Shown one piece after another: positions 6,110 through 7,231 of a DNA stretch of 7,231 nucleotides (position 1 is the first letter of the stretch; every line of letters starts with the position of its first letter). The notes beneath the pieces are model-generated. The model was not told where the DNA came from, searched no databases, and saw only the letters and a program-made list of their open reading frames with translations. Source of the DNA: Nanobdellota archaeon (GTDB taxonomy: Archaea; Nanobdellota; Nanobdellia; Pacearchaeales; GW2011-AR1); the NCBI GenBank assembly GCA_018901625.1, contig JAHIEM010000063.1:1-7231 (forward strand), in the 5' to 3' direction. A program made the translations under genes and the position numbers.

Positions 6110-7231
6110 TCATGCCACTAACTCCCCCTTAAATGCCCTCTGCATTAAAACATCAAACAACTCATTTATTTTCTGCTTACTTTCCTTCTGCTTATCCTTC
6201 AACTTCTCAACTTTTTCAACTATTTTTGCAAATTTTTGCTGAAGTGGAAGAGGGGGGAGTGGGATTTGAAAGCTAGTTACATAATCTTTAGATAATCTTT
6301 TAAGACCGCCAGTCCCAGACATTTGCTTTTTTCCAGAATTAATGAATCTTTCACTGGAGATAACATAATAAATAATCTGAGGTAAAATTTTATCTGAAGC
6401 CCGTAATACATGAAACTCGCTTGATCCAAAACCCATCTTATTTTTAAGATTTTTAGCTATCCCTGATTTTCCGTTCTCAAAACAGGGAGTAACTTTTGCA
6501 AGCAAAACATCATTTTCTTTAAAATAAGTATATCCCGTATAAACTTCTTTTATCTTTCTTGTCTCATTTAAATTAAAGTAAATTTGATGTTCTTTAACAT
6601 CTGCCATAGGCACAAAAGAAACTTCTAGGTCTTCCGGTTCTCTGATTTCAGATTTTTTAGGATTAAGTTCACAAACGCTTCCTAATTTTAATTTTTCAAA
6701 ATTGTTTTTTTCAAATATCTTATGAAATTCACCTTCAACGTATTCAGCTGTTTTTTTATCTGCTTCTTCTCGCTTTTGTTTTAGTTTTTCTACTTTTTCC
6801 AAGATTGCGACAATTTTTTTCTGGATGGTGAGAGGCGGAAGAGTGATTTTGAAAGAGGCCACATAATCCTTTGATAATCTTTTAAGTCCGCCAGTTCCAG
6901 ACATCTGTTTTTTACCAGAATTAATAAATCTCTTGCTTGAAATTATGTAGTAAACAAACTGAGGTAGTACTTTATCTGAAGCTCTTAGTACATGAAACTC
7001 ACTTGATCCAAAACCCATCTTATTTTTAAGATTTTTGGCTATTCCAGATTTCCCGTTCTCAAAACAAGGAGTAACTTTTGCAAGCAGAACATCATTTTCT
7101 TTAAAATAAGTATATCCAGTGTACACTTCTTTTATTTGTCTTGTCTCTCTAGGATTAAAATAAATTTGATGTTCTTTAACATCTGCCATGGGTACAAAAG
7201 AAACTTCTAGATCTTCTGATTCACTGATTTC
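6110..7231 (-). CDS. hsdS: Type I restriction-modification specificity subunit HsdS with duplicated TRDs, 5' end outside window
   Basis: The frame runs open to the right edge. The Met at 7189 is internal, because the residues before it (EDLEVSFVP) repeat those before the matching Met in the second half. Two target-recognition domains follow one another, each ending in the HsdS hallmark LPPLxxQxxI/F with an EKVEKLK coiled-coil spacer. The second begins FEKLKLGSVCELNPKKSEI. The C-terminus FDVLMQRAFKGELVA is typical. The halves are almost the same protein (5 differences in 81 residues from EI[S/R]E to FHV). HsdS pairs each TRD with one half of a bipartite DNA target and recruits two HsdM. Identical TRDs predict an interrupted palindrome. 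Perhaps 20-30 N-terminal residues are missing. It is the first visible gene of the operon, and any hsdR would have to lie outside the window. Confidence 0.95.
   Translation of the reverse strand, partial: EISESEDLEVSFVPMADVKEHQIYFNPRETRQIKEVYTGYTYFKENDVLLAKVTPCFENGKSGIAKNLKNKMGFGSSEFHVLRASDKVLPQFVYYIISSKRFINSGKKQMSGTGGLKRLSKDYVASFKITLPPLTIQKKIVAILEKVEKLKQKREEADKKTAEYVEGEFHKIFEKNNFEKLKLGSVCELNPKKSEIREPEDLEVSFVPMADVKEHQIYFNLNETRKIKEVYTGYTYFKENDVLLAKVTPCFENGKSGIAKNLKNKMGFGSSEFHVLRASDKILPQIIYYVISSERFINSGKKQMSGTGGLKRLSKDYVTSFQIPLPPLPLQQKFAKIVEKVEKLKDKQKESKQKINELFDVLMQRAFKGELVA
6239..6649 (-). repeat. TRD direct repeat, second copy
   Basis: This is the C-terminal TRD copy of hsdS. It aligns without gaps to 6821-7231 at a fixed offset of 582 bp (194 codons). 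In the roughly 235 bp aligned by eye (about 6415-6649), 24 positions differ, about 90% identity, and most changes are synonymous. Confidence 0.9.
6821..7231 (-). repeat. TRD direct repeat, first copy (runs off the window)
   Basis: This is the N-terminal TRD copy of hsdS, in direct orientation to 6239-6649. The similarity reaches the last base of the window, so the true repeat is longer than 411 bp. Confidence 0.9.

Noticed and set aside
6110..7189. hsdS starting at the ATG at 7189
   Set aside because: The residues before it continue the TRD repeat (EDLEVSFVP), and the equivalent Met in the second half is plainly internal.
6239..7231. CRISPR array or tandem non-coding repeat
   Set aside because: There are only two copies of over 400 bp, both in frame inside hsdS and with mostly silent differences. 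This is a coding duplication.

Overview
The window is AT-rich. Its genes favour ATA isoleucine and AGA/AGG arginine codons, the proteins are lysine-rich, the spacing is very tight, and most starts have a G-rich Shine-Dalgarno 6-8 nt upstream. Together these suggest a small-genome archaeon (DPANN/Woesearchaeota-like) or a low-GC bacterium. I lean to the archaeon, but no marker gene in the window settles it.

Layout: positions 1-624 (+) hold the 3' part of a RadC-family gene that enters from the left edge. Everything from 627 to the right edge is read from the minus strand as one apparently continuous operon. In transcription order it contains: hsdS (7231-6110, 5' end outside the window); a 92-aa Cys/His protein (6105-5827); a SEC-C zinc-motif protein (5834-5271); a 122-aa Lys/Glu-rich protein (5274-4906); a SWIM zinc-finger protein (4904-3432); a possible 45-aa leader-like ORF (3435-3298); an NYN/PIN-like nuclease (3301-2630); hsdM (2627-1170); and a small RNase H-fold exonuclease-like protein (1163-627). 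Adjacent genes overlap by 4-8 bp or lie 2-6 bp apart, so there is no untranslated stretch over 300 bases. The longest stretch of doubtful coding status is 3302-3431, about 130 bp.

Function: HsdS and HsdM should form the sequence-specific methyltransferase of a Type I restriction-modification system. No hsdR is visible; it could lie upstream of hsdS, outside the window. The unusual feature is that six genes sit between hsdS and hsdM and another follows hsdM. They include two candidate nucleases and two or three predicted zinc-binding proteins. This looks like a composite defence operon built on a Type I modification core, but that is inference.

Two details deserve most attention. First, the NYN gene is preceded by RNA that can fold in two mutually exclusive ways, one of which hides its ribosome-binding site. 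Second, HsdS carries two nearly identical target-recognition domains, which predicts an interrupted palindromic target.
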